Shown: in pieces, positions 8,701 to 17,135 of the stretch | Position numbering within the stretch: the stretch's first letter is position 1 | How the letters are laid out: each line of letters starts with the position of its first letter | Origin: an uncultured Anaerovibrio sp. | GTDB lineage: Bacteria > Bacillota > Negativicutes > Selenomonadales > Selenomonadaceae | Length of the DNA stretch: 64,000 bases | Assembly (NCBI GenBank): GCA_934203205.1 | Contig: CAKPYV010000007.1 | Location: forward strand, 1 to 64,000 | Reading direction: 5' to 3' | The notes under the pieces: model-generated | What the model was told of the DNA's origin: nothing | What the model saw: only the letters and a program-made list of their open reading frames with translations | The model's database searches: none | Program-made: the position numbers and the translations under genes

Positions 8701-9681
8701 CTGCCAGATGGTACTCCAGTGGATATTGTATTGAACCCATTGGGCGTGCCTTCTCGTATGAACATTGGTCAGATTCTGGAGACTCATCTGGGTATGGCTA
8801 TCCGCAATCTGGGCACTCAGATTAAGGAGGGAGATCCTACCGTTGAAAGCCGTCTCCGGGCTATTGGCTATGACTTTGACCAGTATGGTATGCCAAAGCC
8901 AGATGTAGCAGGTATTCATATTGCTACTCCTGTATTCGATGGTGCTCGTGAGAACGATGTATTCGATACTATTCGTGCTTCCGGCATGGATCCAACCGCC
9001 AAGACTGTCCTCTATGATGGACGTACTGGTGAGCCATTTAAGAATAAGGTAACTGTAGGCTGCGTATACATGCTGAAGCTGCATCATCTGGTTGATGATA
9101 AGATTCATGCCCGCTCCGTAGGTCCATACTCTCTGGTTACTCAGCAGCCACTGGGTGGTAAAGCTCAGTTCGGCGGCCAGCGTTTCGGTGAGATGGAGGT
9201 TTGGGCACTGGAGGCATATGGTGCTGCTTACACTCTGCAGGAGATTCTGACTGTTAAGTCCGATGATGTTGTAGGCCGTGTTAAGACCTATGAGGCTATT
9301 GTCAAGGGTGAGAATATCCCTGAGCCTGGTGTGCCAGAGTCCTTCAAGGTTCTCATCAAGGAGCTGCAGTCCATTGGTCTTGACATCAAGGTACAGGATG
9401 AGAATGCCAACGAGATTATGGTTCAGGATGATGATGATGACGACATCAGCATCAAGGACGTAGTTCGTGAGGCAGACATGGCTTCTGTAGATGATAGCGG
9501 CAGAGCTAATGAAAGCGATGAATATGCCAGCGATTATGACGAGCCATCTCAGTCCGATGAGGATGACGACAGCTTTGATGGTGATATTATTGCCGATATT
9601 GGCGGCGATGATGTTGATCTAGTAGATGATGACGAGGACATGGATATGTTCCTGTCCGATGATGATAATACTGAAGAATAA
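5800..9681 (+). CDS. rpoB: DNA-directed RNA polymerase subunit beta
   Basis: The beta subunit, 1293 residues from the ATG at 5800. An in-frame GTG at 5788 overlaps the AAGGAG ribosome-binding site and is less likely. The rifampicin pocket reads GSSQLSQFMDQHNPLAELTHKRRLSALGPGG, with wild-type-like residues at the usual resistance positions. Downstream come the KGETELSAEERLLRAIFGEKA and GDKMSGRHGNKGV core motifs and the C-terminal GGKAQFGGQRFGEMEVWALEAYGA clamp. Unusually, about 90 residues follow the normal end and almost half are Asp or Glu. It is co-transcribed with rpoC 21 bases downstream. Confidence 0.98.
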   Translation: MFHPVPVGKRTRYSYAKIKEVMEMPHLLDIQRKSYEWFIGDWENNTKGEGLMEIFQDISPISDFQGKVSLSLLDYELGEPKYSLDESKERDATYAAPLRVKVRLLDRTTGIFQDSEVFMGDFPLMTASGTFIINGAERVIVSQLVRSPGAYYGVTVDQSGKSLFNSTVIPNRGAWIELETDANDVISVRIDRTRKLPVTVFLRALNYINQQEKLRLAELAASDGTVPTMQGRNDDHLNVGTTNLVFGSNEEILALFDNDDAIRSTLERDNTATGADALEEIYRRIRPGEPFNVDNAHQMLRSLFFDAKRYDLATVGRYKLTKKLGWKRRIQGQILAEPLLDKETGEILVPADTLIDADMLENITTEQEQAIFGEGNAIVLHVKRNDEGSSLQMICSPTLEYRQRTIAINDILASISYLLNLMHGVGKTDDIDHLGNRRVRSVGELLQNQFRIGLSRMERVVKERMSMQEDVTNPSTLINIRPVVAAIKEFFGSSQLSQFMDQHNPLAELTHKRRLSALGPGGLSRERAGFEVRDVHNSHYGRMCPIETPEGPNIGLIGSLSNYARINRFGFMETPYRRVDKENKRVTDDVRYLTADEEDSLIIAQANEPLDDHDWFENERVVARIHEETTEVRREKVDYMDVSPKQVVSIATAMIPFLENDDANRALMGANMQRQAVPLLRTQAPLVGTGMEYKAACDSGVMILAKHAGVVETVTADNIVVRTADGKRDEYKLQKFLRSNQGTCINQLPIVFKGDEVEANQPIADGPSTDHGELALGYNIIVAYMPWEGYNYEDAILLSENLIKRDIYTSIHIEEYDCEARDTKLGPEEITRDIPNVSDESLKDLDEYGIIRKGADVRTGDILVGKVTPKGETELSAEERLLRAIFGEKAREVRDTSLKVPHGEAGKVVDVKIYSRDNNDELNPGVNQMIRVYIAQKRKISVGDKMSGRHGNKGVVSRIMREEDMPFLPDGTPVDIVLNPLGVPSRMNIGQILETHLGMAIRNLGTQIKEGDPTVESRLRAIGYDFDQYGMPKPDVAGIHIATPVFDGARENDVFDTIRASGMDPTAKTVLYDGRTGEPFKNKVTVGCVYMLKLHHLVDDKIHARSVGPYSLVTQQPLGGKAQFGGQRFGEMEVWALEAYGAAYTLQEILTVKSDDVVGRVKTYEAIVKGENIPEPGVPESFKVLIKELQSIGLDIKVQDENANEIMVQDDDDDDISIKDVVREADMASVDDSGRANESDEYASDYDEPSQSDEDDDSFDGDIIADIGGDDVDLVDDDEDMDMFLSDDDNTEE

Positions 9682-9702
9682 TGGAAGGGAAGTGACACCT
9701 CC

Positions 9703-12700
9703 TTGTTGGATGTAAATAACTTTGATTCAATGCGCATAGGCCTGGCCTCTCCTGACAAGATTCGTGAGTGGTCTCATGGCGAGGTACTGAAGCCAGAGAC
9801 TATTAACTATCGTACTTTGAAGCCAGAGAAGGATGGTCTTTTCTGCGAGAAAATTTTTGGACCAACTCGTGATTGGGAATGTCATTGCGGTAAGTATAAA
9901 CGTATCCGTCATAAGGGTACTGTCTGTGATCGCTGTGGTGTTGAGGTCACTCGTTCCAAGGTACGCCGTGAGCGTATGGGCCATATTGAGTTGGCTGCTC
10001 CTGTATCTCATATTTGGTATTTCAAGGGTATCCCCAGCCGCATGGGCTTGATTCTGGATATTCCACCACGGGCTATGGAGAAGGTTCTCTACTTTGCTTC
10101 CTACATTGTTCTGGATCCAAAGGATACACCTCTTTCCAAAAAGCAGCTTTTGTCTGAGCTGGAGTATCGCAAGGCTAGGGAGGACTACGGTCGTGATTTT
10201 GTAGTAGGCATGGGTGCCGAGGCTATCAAGGAGCTTTTGGTTGAGCTGGAGGCAGATTTGCCAGAGGAACAGCAGACTGAGGACATGAAAAATGGTCTGG
10301 ATGTCCTGCACAAGGAGCTGACCAGCGAGCTGAAGCATGTAGCCAGTCAGCAGCGCCGTATTCGTGCTATCCGTCGTCTGGAGGTTGTTGAGGCCTTCAG
10401 ACGTTCCGGCAACAAGCCATCCTGGATGATTATGGATGTGGTTCCAGTTATTCCTCCAGAGCTGCGCCCTATGGTTCAGCTGGATGGCGGCCGTTTTGCT
10501 ACATCTGATCTGAACGATCTGTATCGTCGTGTTATTAACAGAAACAACCGCTTGAAGCGTTTGCTGGAGCTTCGTGCTCCGGACATTATTGTCCGCAACG
10601 AGAAGCGCATGCTGCAGGAGGCTGTAGATGCTTTGATTGATAATGGTCGTCGTGGTCGTCCTGTAACCGGCCCTGGCAATCGTCCTCTGAAGTCCTTGTC
10701 TGATATGCTTAAGGGTAAGCAGGGACGTTTCCGTCAGAACCTGCTGGGTAAGCGTGTTGACTACTCTGGACGTTCTGTTATCGTTGTAGGCCCTGAGCTG
10801 AAGCTCCATCAGTGCGGTCTGCCAAAGGAAATGGCTTTGGAGCTCTTCAAGCCATTTGTTATGAAGAAGCTGGTTAGTGAGAAGATTGCTCACAATATCA
10901 AGAACGCTAAGCGTATGGTTGAGCGTGCCCAGGAAGAAGTATGGGATGTTCTTGAGGATGTTATTAAGCAGCATCCAGTGCTCCTGAACCGTGCACCAAC
11001 CCTGCATCGTCTGGGTATTCAGGCTTTTGAGCCAGTCCTCACTGAGGGCCGTGCTCTGAAGCTTCATCCATTGGCATGCTCTGCCTACAATGCGGACTTC
11101 GATGGTGACCAGATGGCTATCCATCTACCATTGTCTGCTGAGGCTCAGGCTGAGGCTCGTGTCTTGATGCTGGCTGCTAACCACATTTTGGCACCAAAGG
11201 ATGGCAGCCCTATTATCGTTCCTTCCCAGGATATGATTTTGGGTGCTTACTACCTGACCAAGCTGCGCAAATCCTCTCCAGAGCATCCAGTTATTGGTGA
11301 GGGCAAGATTTTCACCGGTATTGATGAGGCTCTGCTGGCATATCAGCATCAGGAGCTGGATATTCAGGCTGAAATTCAGGTTAAGATTGTGGAGAAGCAG
11401 GAAGATGGTACTACCAAGAATTATGGTTTGGTTACTACCTCTCTGGGACGCATGATCTTCAATGAGATTCTGCCTCCACAGGTTCGTTCCTACGAGCAGG
11501 ATAAGGAAACTGGCAAGTGGTCCCTGGGCGTTCTGATGAATAAGAAGCAGCTGGGCAAGCTGGTTGCTAAGTGCTTTGATAAACTGGGAGCCAGCCGTAC
11601 TGCTGAGGTTATTGACGGCGTAAAGAATCTGGGCTATCACTATGCATGTATTGCAGGTATGACCGTAGCTATTTCCGATATTACTGTTCCTCCTAAGAAG
11701 AAGGATATTTTGGAAGCAGCTCAGGCTCAGGTTACCAAGACTGAGCGCCAGTTCTCCCGTGGTTTGATTACTGATGATGAGCGTTATAAGAAGGTCTGCT
11801 CCGTATGGAACAAGGCTACAGAGGACGTTGCTGATGAAATGTATGACAACTACGAGATTAATGACCCATTCAACCCAATCTACATGATGGCTGACTCTGG
11901 TGCCCGCGGTAATAAGTCGCAGATGCGTCAGCTGGCAGGTATGCGTGGTCTGATGGCGGATCCATCTGGTAAAACCATTGAGATTCCTATCACTGCTAAC
12001 TTCCGTGAAGGTCTGTCCGTATCCGATTACTTTATTTCTTCCCACGGTGCTAGAAAGGGTTTGGCCGATACTGCACTGCGTACCGCAGACTCTGGTTATT
12101 TGACCCGTCGTCTGGTAGATGTTGCTCAGGATGTTATCGTTCGTGAGGATGACTGTGATGTTGTAGGCATTAATCTGGTTCGTGAGCGTGCTAAGCTGGC
12201 TGAGACTGCTGCAGATGCAGTTAAGGTTTTGGCTGATTCCTTGGCAGGTCGTCTGCTGGCTCAGGATGTTATCAGCCCTGAGACTGGTGAGATTATTCTG
12301 GAAACTGGTACTGAGCTTACTGCTGAGGATATGGAGCTGGTAGGTGAGGCTGGTGTATCCGAGCTGGTTCTCCGTGGTCAGTCCGACAACAACGATACCA
12401 TCGTTGGCAGCTCCTCTGTTACCGAGACTGTACAGCTGGGTGCTCCAGAGGAAAATGTTCGTGCATCTATTCGCAAGGCTATGATGGATCAGATGCTGGG
12501 CAAGGAAGTTACTGCCGATGTTGTTGACAGCATGGGCAACGAGATTATTCCTGCTGGTGTTAAGCTTACCGAGGAATATATCGAGGCTGTTCTCAACAGT
12601 GATGCCAAGGAAGTTCGGGTTCGCAACAACAATGTTCGCGGTATTTCCGTTGAGGAGATTGTTGATGGCAACCGTGTAATCGAGCCTTTGGCAGATCGTA

Positions 12701-13797
12701 TTCTGGGTCGTGTACTGGCTGAGGATATTATTGATCCTGCTACTGGTGAGAAGATTGCTTCCGTTAATGATACTGTGGAAAAGGACCTGGCAGAGAAGAT
12801 CTGCAAGGTTCGCAAGAGCGTATCTATCCGCAGCGTCCTGACCTGTAAGTCTCAGTACGGTGTCTGCATCAAGTGCTATGGCCGTGATTTGGCCAACAAC
12901 ACCGAGGTTAATGTAGGTGAGGCTGTTGGTATTATTGCTGCTCAGTCCATCGGTGAGCCTGGTACCCAGCTGACCATGCGTACCTTCCATTCCGGCGGTA
13001 TCGCAGGCGGCGACGATATTACTCAGGGTCTGCCTCGTGTCGAGGAATTGTTTGAGGCTAGAAAGCCTAAGCATAATGCTATTATCTCCGAGGTTGAGGG
13101 TACTGTTACCGTAAAGGAGAATGGCAACCTCTTTACTGTATATGTTATGCCTGAATCCGGTGAGGCTCGTGAATATATTATTCCATTTGGCTCTCATCTG
13201 GCAGTTAAGGATGGCCAGCACATTCAGACTGGTGGCAAGATTACCGAGGGTTCCATCAATCCACATGATATTCTCCATATCTGCGGCATGAAGGCTACTC
13301 AGAGCTACATTGTATATGAAGTTCAGAAGGTATACCAGTCTCAGGGTGTAGGCATTAACGATAAGCATATTGAGGTAATGGTACGTCAGATGCTCCACAA
13401 GGTTAAGATTGAGGAAGCTGGCGGTACTGAGTTCCTGCCTGGTGATCAGGTGGATATCAATATCTTTGAAGCAGCTAATACCAAGGCTATTGAAGAGGGC
13501 AAGGAGCCAGCAGTGGCTAAGCCAGTTCTGCTGGGTATTACCAAGGCTTCCTTGGCTACTGATTCCTTCCTGTCTGCTGCCTCCTTCCAGGAGACCACTC
13601 GTGTTCTCACCGATGCAGCTATCAAGGGCAAGGTTGATCCACTTATCGGCTTGAAGGAAAATGTTATTATCGGTAAGCTGATTCCAGCTGGTACCGGTAT
13701 GAGCCGCTACCGCAATATCAAGGTAGTATATCAGGGTGAAGAGGATGATTCTGATGATGATATCCTGGACAGCCTGGCTAATGCAGAAAATGCTTAA
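9703..13797 (+). CDS. rpoC: DNA-directed RNA polymerase subunit beta'
   Basis: The beta' subunit, 1364 residues, starting at TTG (MLDVNNFDSMRIGLASPDKI, colinear with other Firmicutes). It shows the N-terminal zinc site (CHCGKYKR...CDRCGVEV), the catalytic NADFDGDQMA, the bridge/trigger region (ADSGARGNKSQMRQLAGMRGLM), a second zinc site (CKSQYGVCIKCYG) and the C-terminal LLGITKASLATDSFLSAASFQETTRVL. Between about residues 843 and 1046 a module of 45-70 residues ending before the second zinc site is present three times (starts near 843, 930 and 996); E. coli and B. subtilis have one. The ribosome-binding site GGAAGGGAAG is about a dozen bases before the TTG. Confidence 0.97.
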   Translation: MLDVNNFDSMRIGLASPDKIREWSHGEVLKPETINYRTLKPEKDGLFCEKIFGPTRDWECHCGKYKRIRHKGTVCDRCGVEVTRSKVRRERMGHIELAAPVSHIWYFKGIPSRMGLILDIPPRAMEKVLYFASYIVLDPKDTPLSKKQLLSELEYRKAREDYGRDFVVGMGAEAIKELLVELEADLPEEQQTEDMKNGLDVLHKELTSELKHVASQQRRIRAIRRLEVVEAFRRSGNKPSWMIMDVVPVIPPELRPMVQLDGGRFATSDLNDLYRRVINRNNRLKRLLELRAPDIIVRNEKRMLQEAVDALIDNGRRGRPVTGPGNRPLKSLSDMLKGKQGRFRQNLLGKRVDYSGRSVIVVGPELKLHQCGLPKEMALELFKPFVMKKLVSEKIAHNIKNAKRMVERAQEEVWDVLEDVIKQHPVLLNRAPTLHRLGIQAFEPVLTEGRALKLHPLACSAYNADFDGDQMAIHLPLSAEAQAEARVLMLAANHILAPKDGSPIIVPSQDMILGAYYLTKLRKSSPEHPVIGEGKIFTGIDEALLAYQHQELDIQAEIQVKIVEKQEDGTTKNYGLVTTSLGRMIFNEILPPQVRSYEQDKETGKWSLGVLMNKKQLGKLVAKCFDKLGASRTAEVIDGVKNLGYHYACIAGMTVAISDITVPPKKKDILEAAQAQVTKTERQFSRGLITDDERYKKVCSVWNKATEDVADEMYDNYEINDPFNPIYMMADSGARGNKSQMRQLAGMRGLMADPSGKTIEIPITANFREGLSVSDYFISSHGARKGLADTALRTADSGYLTRRLVDVAQDVIVREDDCDVVGINLVRERAKLAETAADAVKVLADSLAGRLLAQDVISPETGEIILETGTELTAEDMELVGEAGVSELVLRGQSDNNDTIVGSSSVTETVQLGAPEENVRASIRKAMMDQMLGKEVTADVVDSMGNEIIPAGVKLTEEYIEAVLNSDAKEVRVRNNNVRGISVEEIVDGNRVIEPLADRILGRVLAEDIIDPATGEKIASVNDTVEKDLAEKICKVRKSVSIRSVLTCKSQYGVCIKCYGRDLANNTEVNVGEAVGIIAAQSIGEPGTQLTMRTFHSGGIAGGDDITQGLPRVEELFEARKPKHNAIISEVEGTVTVKENGNLFTVYVMPESGEAREYIIPFGSHLAVKDGQHIQTGGKITEGSINPHDILHICGMKATQSYIVYEVQKVYQSQGVGINDKHIEVMVRQMLHKVKIEEAGGTEFLPGDQVDINIFEAANTKAIEEGKEPAVAKPVLLGITKASLATDSFLSAASFQETTRVLTDAAIKGKVDPLIGLKENVIIGKLIPAGTGMSRYRNIKVVYQGEEDDSDDDILDSLANAENA

Positions 13798-13831
13798 GCA
13801 AAAATAATATTATTTCTCTAGGGAAATATTG

Positions 13832-13872
13832 ATTCCTTCGGGATGGCAATTGCTGTTCCGAAGGAATTTTTT
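13832..13872 (+). terminator. Terminator of rpoBC
   Basis: ATTCCTTCGG (13832-13841) pairs perfectly with CCGAAGGAAT (13858-13867) and is followed by TTTTT. Confidence 0.85.
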
Positions 13873-13902
13873 GTCTAAAAATAGTAGGAGATTAGCCGTA
13901 AA

Positions 13903-13939
13903 ACAAAAAAACCTGCCCTGAAATTAATCAGAGCAGGTT
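13903..13939 (-). terminator. Terminator of the rubrerythrin gene
   Basis: Read on the minus strand, AACCTGC...GCAGGTT encloses a TCTGATTAATTTCAGG segment that extends the stem and is followed by a run of T residues. It lies about 45 bases after the rubrerythrin stop. Confidence 0.85.
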
Positions 13940-13983
13940 GCTAATGGGATATATGTGTAAATATGGGATATCTTTAAAGGAAA

Positions 13984-14529
13984 TTACTTGTTGAAGTAAC
14001 GCTTCAGGAGACCAGCAAAGCCCTTGCAATGACGAGCCTCGTCCTTGCACATCTCATGAACGGTGTCGTGGATAGCATCCAGATTCAATTCCTTAGCACG
14101 AACAGCCAGCTTCTTCTTGCCTTCGGTTGCACCAAATTCAGCATCTACACGCATGGACAAGTTCTTCTCAGTGCTATCGGTAAGTACCTCGCCTAACAGC
14201 TCAGCAAACTTAGCTGCATGCTCAGCTTCCTCAAAAGCGTAACGCTTGAAAGCCTCAGCAACCTCTGGATATCCCTCACGGTCAGCTACACGGCTCATGG
14301 CCAAGTACATACCAACCTCGGAGCACTCACCATTGAAGTTATCACGGAGGCCCTGAACGATTTCTGCATCAACGCCCTGAGCAACACCCAGCTTGTGCTC
14401 ATCAGCCAGCTGCATCTCACCCTCTACCTCTTTGAACTTATCAGCGCCAACATGGCAAACTGGGCATTCAGCTGGAGGAGTATCTCCCTCATGTACATAA
14501 CCACAAACGGTGCAAACAAACTTCTTCAT
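13984..14529 (-). CDS. Reverse rubrerythrin (rubredoxin domain first)
   Basis: A 181-residue protein with a rubredoxin-like Fe(Cys)4 domain at the N-terminus (CTVCGYVHEGD...CPVCHVGADKF, residues 6-32). A ferritin-like di-iron four-helix domain follows (ECSEVGMYL, EEAEHAAKFAE, and DEARHCKGF near the C-terminus). This order is the reverse of classical rubrerythrin and is typical of clostridial revRbr, an NADH-linked peroxidase that protects anaerobes from H2O2 and O2. AGGAGG precedes the ATG and TATAAT is present on the minus strand at 14664-14659. It is transcribed divergently from the next gene. A PerR/Fur-type palindrome lies further upstream. Confidence 0.9.
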   Translation of the reverse strand: MKKFVCTVCGYVHEGDTPPAECPVCHVGADKFKEVEGEMQLADEHKLGVAQGVDAEIVQGLRDNFNGECSEVGMYLAMSRVADREGYPEVAEAFKRYAFEEAEHAAKFAELLGEVLTDSTEKNLSMRVDAEFGATEGKKKLAVRAKELNLDAIHDTVHEMCKDEARHCKGFAGLLKRYFNK

Positions 14530-14780
14530 AATCTTTTCCTCCTAAATATATAACACACAAATTCACTCATCTATACAAGACAGCTCCTAAACTGTCCTAG
14601 ACAGTCACAGCCTTTGCTCATGCTGTACTGTCCTTTGGTTTCTCAACCTTATGGCTTTATTATAGAGGAAATCTTTCAAAAAGAAAACTGTTAAATTTAG
14701 TGAAATTTGGCGATTATTATTAATTATCTTCTTGATACTACTTATTTCTCTGTATTTCACAAATTATAAAAAATATTAAC

Positions 14781-14795
14781 GGATAATGATTATCA
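14781..14795 (+). promoter_or_regulatory. Fur/PerR-family palindrome
   Basis: GATAAT-G-ATTATC (14782-14794) is a perfect 6-1-6 inverted repeat and fits the Fur family 7-1-7 box except at one outer base. It lies between the divergent rubrerythrin and small membrane protein genes, about 35 bases before a TATAAT (14829-14834) that could serve the latter. Whether Fur or PerR binds is not decidable by eye. Confidence 0.6.
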
Positions 14796-14894
14796 ACAAA
14801 ATCAAGGGAATTTTAGGAACTATTTTGCTATAATACAAGCAATGTGATAAAATTTTAAAATGGAAAAAATACATATTGGATATAGAATAGGTAG

Positions 14895-15404
14895 ATGATT
14901 TTTATGCAGAAGGTATGGATAAAGCTGGCTATGTTTTTGGCTGTGGCCTTGGTTTTTCAGAGTATTCGCCTGATTATGCCCATGATTCCTGGGCCAGTGA
15001 ATATGTTTTTGATAGGCAGTCTGCTTAATACGGTAATGGTGCTAAGCATCTGGTGTACTGACAGTCCTTGGGCTGCAGTTATTGGCATACTGCTACCCTT
15101 GGGAGCTTTTATGCAGGGCCAGCTGCCTGTGGTGTTGATGATTCCTGTGGTAGCCTTGGGAAATGCCGTATATATTTTATTGGTGGGGAAATTTAAGCGG
15201 AGTAAATTGGTATATGCAAGTCCCCTGGTTAAAGCTGTTTTATTGTATGGGGGTACTTGGCTGGTGGTAAATACTATAGGTCTGCCGGCCCCAGTTAGCG
15301 GTATGATTTTGTTTATGATGAGCTGGCCTCAGATTGTAACAGGTGCCATTGGTCTGTTCTTGGCCAATAAGGTCTATAAATATTTGGATTCAATAAGATT
15401 GTAA
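14895..15404 (+). CDS. Small integral membrane protein, ECF S-component-like
   Basis: A 169-residue, very hydrophobic protein with about five predicted membrane helices, an acidic/polar loop after the third, and a short charged C-terminus (NKVYKYLDSIRL). Size and pattern resemble S components of ECF transporters or related small permeases, but I see no substrate-specific motif. Start choice is between ATG 14895 and ATG 14904; a weak AGGTAG stands before the first. It lies behind a Fur-like palindrome and a TATAAT and precedes the t6A genes by about 45 bases. Function is unassigned. Confidence 0.6.
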   Translation: MIFMQKVWIKLAMFLAVALVFQSIRLIMPMIPGPVNMFLIGSLLNTVMVLSIWCTDSPWAAVIGILLPLGAFMQGQLPVVLMIPVVALGNAVYILLVGKFKRSKLVYASPLVKAVLLYGGTWLVVNTIGLPAPVSGMILFMMSWPQIVTGAIGLFLANKVYKYLDSIRL

Positions 15405-15448
15405 GGAAAGGTGGTAGACTGCTTACTTATGGGCAGTCGCAGTAGTTT

Positions 15449-15922
15449 ATGTTTGAATATAAATCAGCCAGCCCGGAGCAAACCGCTTTGCTGGCAAAAA
15501 AATTAGCAGATATTATTCAGCCTGGCACTGTAATCTGCCTTAATGGTGATTTAGGTGCTGGCAAAACCCTGTTTGTACAGAATTTGGCTAAAGCATTGGG
15601 GGTACAGGGTGAGGTTACCAGTCCTACCTTTAACCTGATGAATATATATGAAGGAAGAATCAGCATTTTTCACTTTGATTTGTACAGACTGGAGCAGGAG
15701 TATGAATTGGAGGAAATTGGCTTTTATGATTATGTTGAGGAACCAGAGGGACTGGTATTGATTGAATGGGCCGAGAAATTTATAGACTGCTTGCCAGAAA
15801 ATTACATATCCTTGGAAATTCAGAGAACAGAGCAGGAACAGCAGCGGATTCTTCGTTTTGAGCTGGTAGGTCAGGAATTAAAAAATGTATATAAGGAGAT
15901 GGAAGCGCTTTGCCAATTTTAG
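15449..15922 (+). CDS. tsaE: tRNA threonylcarbamoyladenosine biosynthesis ATPase TsaE
   Basis: A 157-residue P-loop ATPase of the YjeE/TsaE family. The Walker A sequence NGDLGAGKTLFVQNLAKALGV is followed by the conserved SPTFNLMNIYEG, the FHFDLYRL strand and LVLIEWAEKF. TsaE energises the TsaB-TsaD complex that transfers threonylcarbamoyl to A37 of ANN-decoding tRNAs. Length is typical. It heads tsaE-tsaB-rimI-tsaD, and its last 13 bases overlap the TTG start of tsaB, indicating translational coupling. Confidence 0.95.
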   Translation: MFEYKSASPEQTALLAKKLADIIQPGTVICLNGDLGAGKTLFVQNLAKALGVQGEVTSPTFNLMNIYEGRISIFHFDLYRLEQEYELEEIGFYDYVEEPEGLVLIEWAEKFIDCLPENYISLEIQRTEQEQQRILRFELVGQELKNVYKEMEALCQF

Positions 15923-16650
15923 CAATAGATACAGCTACTATGGTTTCCAGTGTAGCTGTAGCAGATGAAAAAAAGCTCCTTGGGGAGCTGACAGTACAGA
16001 CTAGATTAACTCATTCGGAAACATTGCTGCCTCATATTCAACAGGGTCTAAAAATGGCTGGTGTAGGAAAAAATCAGCTGAAAGCAGTGGCCGTAAGTTT
16101 GGGGCCAGGCTCCTTTACAGGTTTGCGTATTGGCTTGGGGGCTGCCAAGGCTATTGCCTATGGCCTAAATATTCCTATTATTGGAGTGCCTACTACAGAA
16201 GCTTTGGCTTGGCATTATCCTGTGCCTCATATTAGAGTAATACCTTTTATTGATGCTCAGAAGGGCAATGTATATAGTGCTGTTTATACCTGGCAGGATG
16301 GCGAGGTGAAGGAGCTGTCACCAGTGCAGGTATATACTTTAGAAGAAGCTCTGGAGCTGTGCAGTCAGCAGGATACAACTGTAATGGCTGTAGGAGATAT
16401 GGTGCAGAAAAAGCTGGCCAATAGACAGGATTTACCTGTTAATCTTCAGATACCCCCTCAGCATATGGTTATGCCTAGAGCTGCCAATGTGGCTATGGCG
16501 GGGCTAAGCAGATTGGCTCAGGCTAAGGTGGATTCTGTGATGAATCTGGAGCCTATTTACATCCGTCGTTCTGAGGCGGAGGTATTGTGGGAAAAGCGTC
16601 AGGCAGCCCTAAAGGAAGCAGCTGGAAACAGCAATGAGGCTGAGAAATAA
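15910..16650 (+). CDS. tsaB: tRNA threonylcarbamoyladenosine biosynthesis protein TsaB
   Basis: A 246-residue ASKHA-fold protein starting with TTG (MPILAIDTATMVSSVAVAD). The start is fixed by the conserved ILAIDTA beginning and the AAGGAGATGG ribosome-binding site inside tsaE. SLGPGSFTGLRIGLGAAKAIAYGL is the family signature. TsaB is the inactive paralogue that dimerises with TsaD. The C-terminus (LEPIYIRRSEAEVLWEKR) is typical. It overlaps tsaE and is three bases from the next start. Confidence 0.95.
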   Translation: MPILAIDTATMVSSVAVADEKKLLGELTVQTRLTHSETLLPHIQQGLKMAGVGKNQLKAVAVSLGPGSFTGLRIGLGAAKAIAYGLNIPIIGVPTTEALAWHYPVPHIRVIPFIDAQKGNVYSAVYTWQDGEVKELSPVQVYTLEEALELCSQQDTTVMAVGDMVQKKLANRQDLPVNLQIPPQHMVMPRAANVAMAGLSRLAQAKVDSVMNLEPIYIRRSEAEVLWEKRQAALKEAAGNSNEAEK

Positions 16651-16652
16651 AG

Positions 16653-17108
16653 ATGGCAAATATTGAATTTTACCGCATGGTTCAGGAGGATGCTGATGGC
16701 GTAGCCAGAGTGGAGGCTACTTGTATGCCTGTGCCCTGGTCCAGACAGTCCTTTTGGGAGGAGGCCTCCCACACTGATGCCTACTATCTTATAGCCAGAG
16801 ATGTGGACAGAGATAATCTGATTGTAGCCTATGCAGGCTGCTGGGTACTGGCAAATGAGGGCCATATTACCAATGTGGCTGTAGATCCTGATTATCAGGG
16901 ACAGGGATTGGGCAGAAGGCTGATGAATGAGCTAACCAGCCGGGTAAAGGCTCTGGGGGTGGACTCCATGACATTGGAGGTTCGTCCTTCCAATACTGTG
17001 GCTATCAATCTCTATACCAGCCTGGGCTTTCGCAGTGTAGGTCAGCGGCCAAAATATTATACAAATCCTGTAGAGGCTGCGGAGATTATGTGGAATACCA
17101 AGCTTTGA
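16653..17108 (+). CDS. rimI: Ribosomal protein S18 alanine N-acetyltransferase (RimI)
   Basis: A 151-residue GNAT acetyltransferase. The acetyl-CoA loop is visible as NVAVDPDYQGQGLGRRLMNEL, followed by MTLEVRPSNTVAINLYTSLGFRSVGQRPKYY, characteristic of RimI. RimI acetylates the N-terminal alanine of S18 and is encoded beside tsaB/tsaD in many bacteria. Only two bases separate it from tsaB. Other GNAT substrates cannot be excluded from sequence alone. Confidence 0.88.
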   Translation: MANIEFYRMVQEDADGVARVEATCMPVPWSRQSFWEEASHTDAYYLIARDVDRDNLIVAYAGCWVLANEGHITNVAVDPDYQGQGLGRRLMNELTSRVKALGVDSMTLEVRPSNTVAINLYTSLGFRSVGQRPKYYTNPVEAAEIMWNTKL

Positions 17109-17135
17109 AGCGTAATATAGATAAATGGAGAAATT

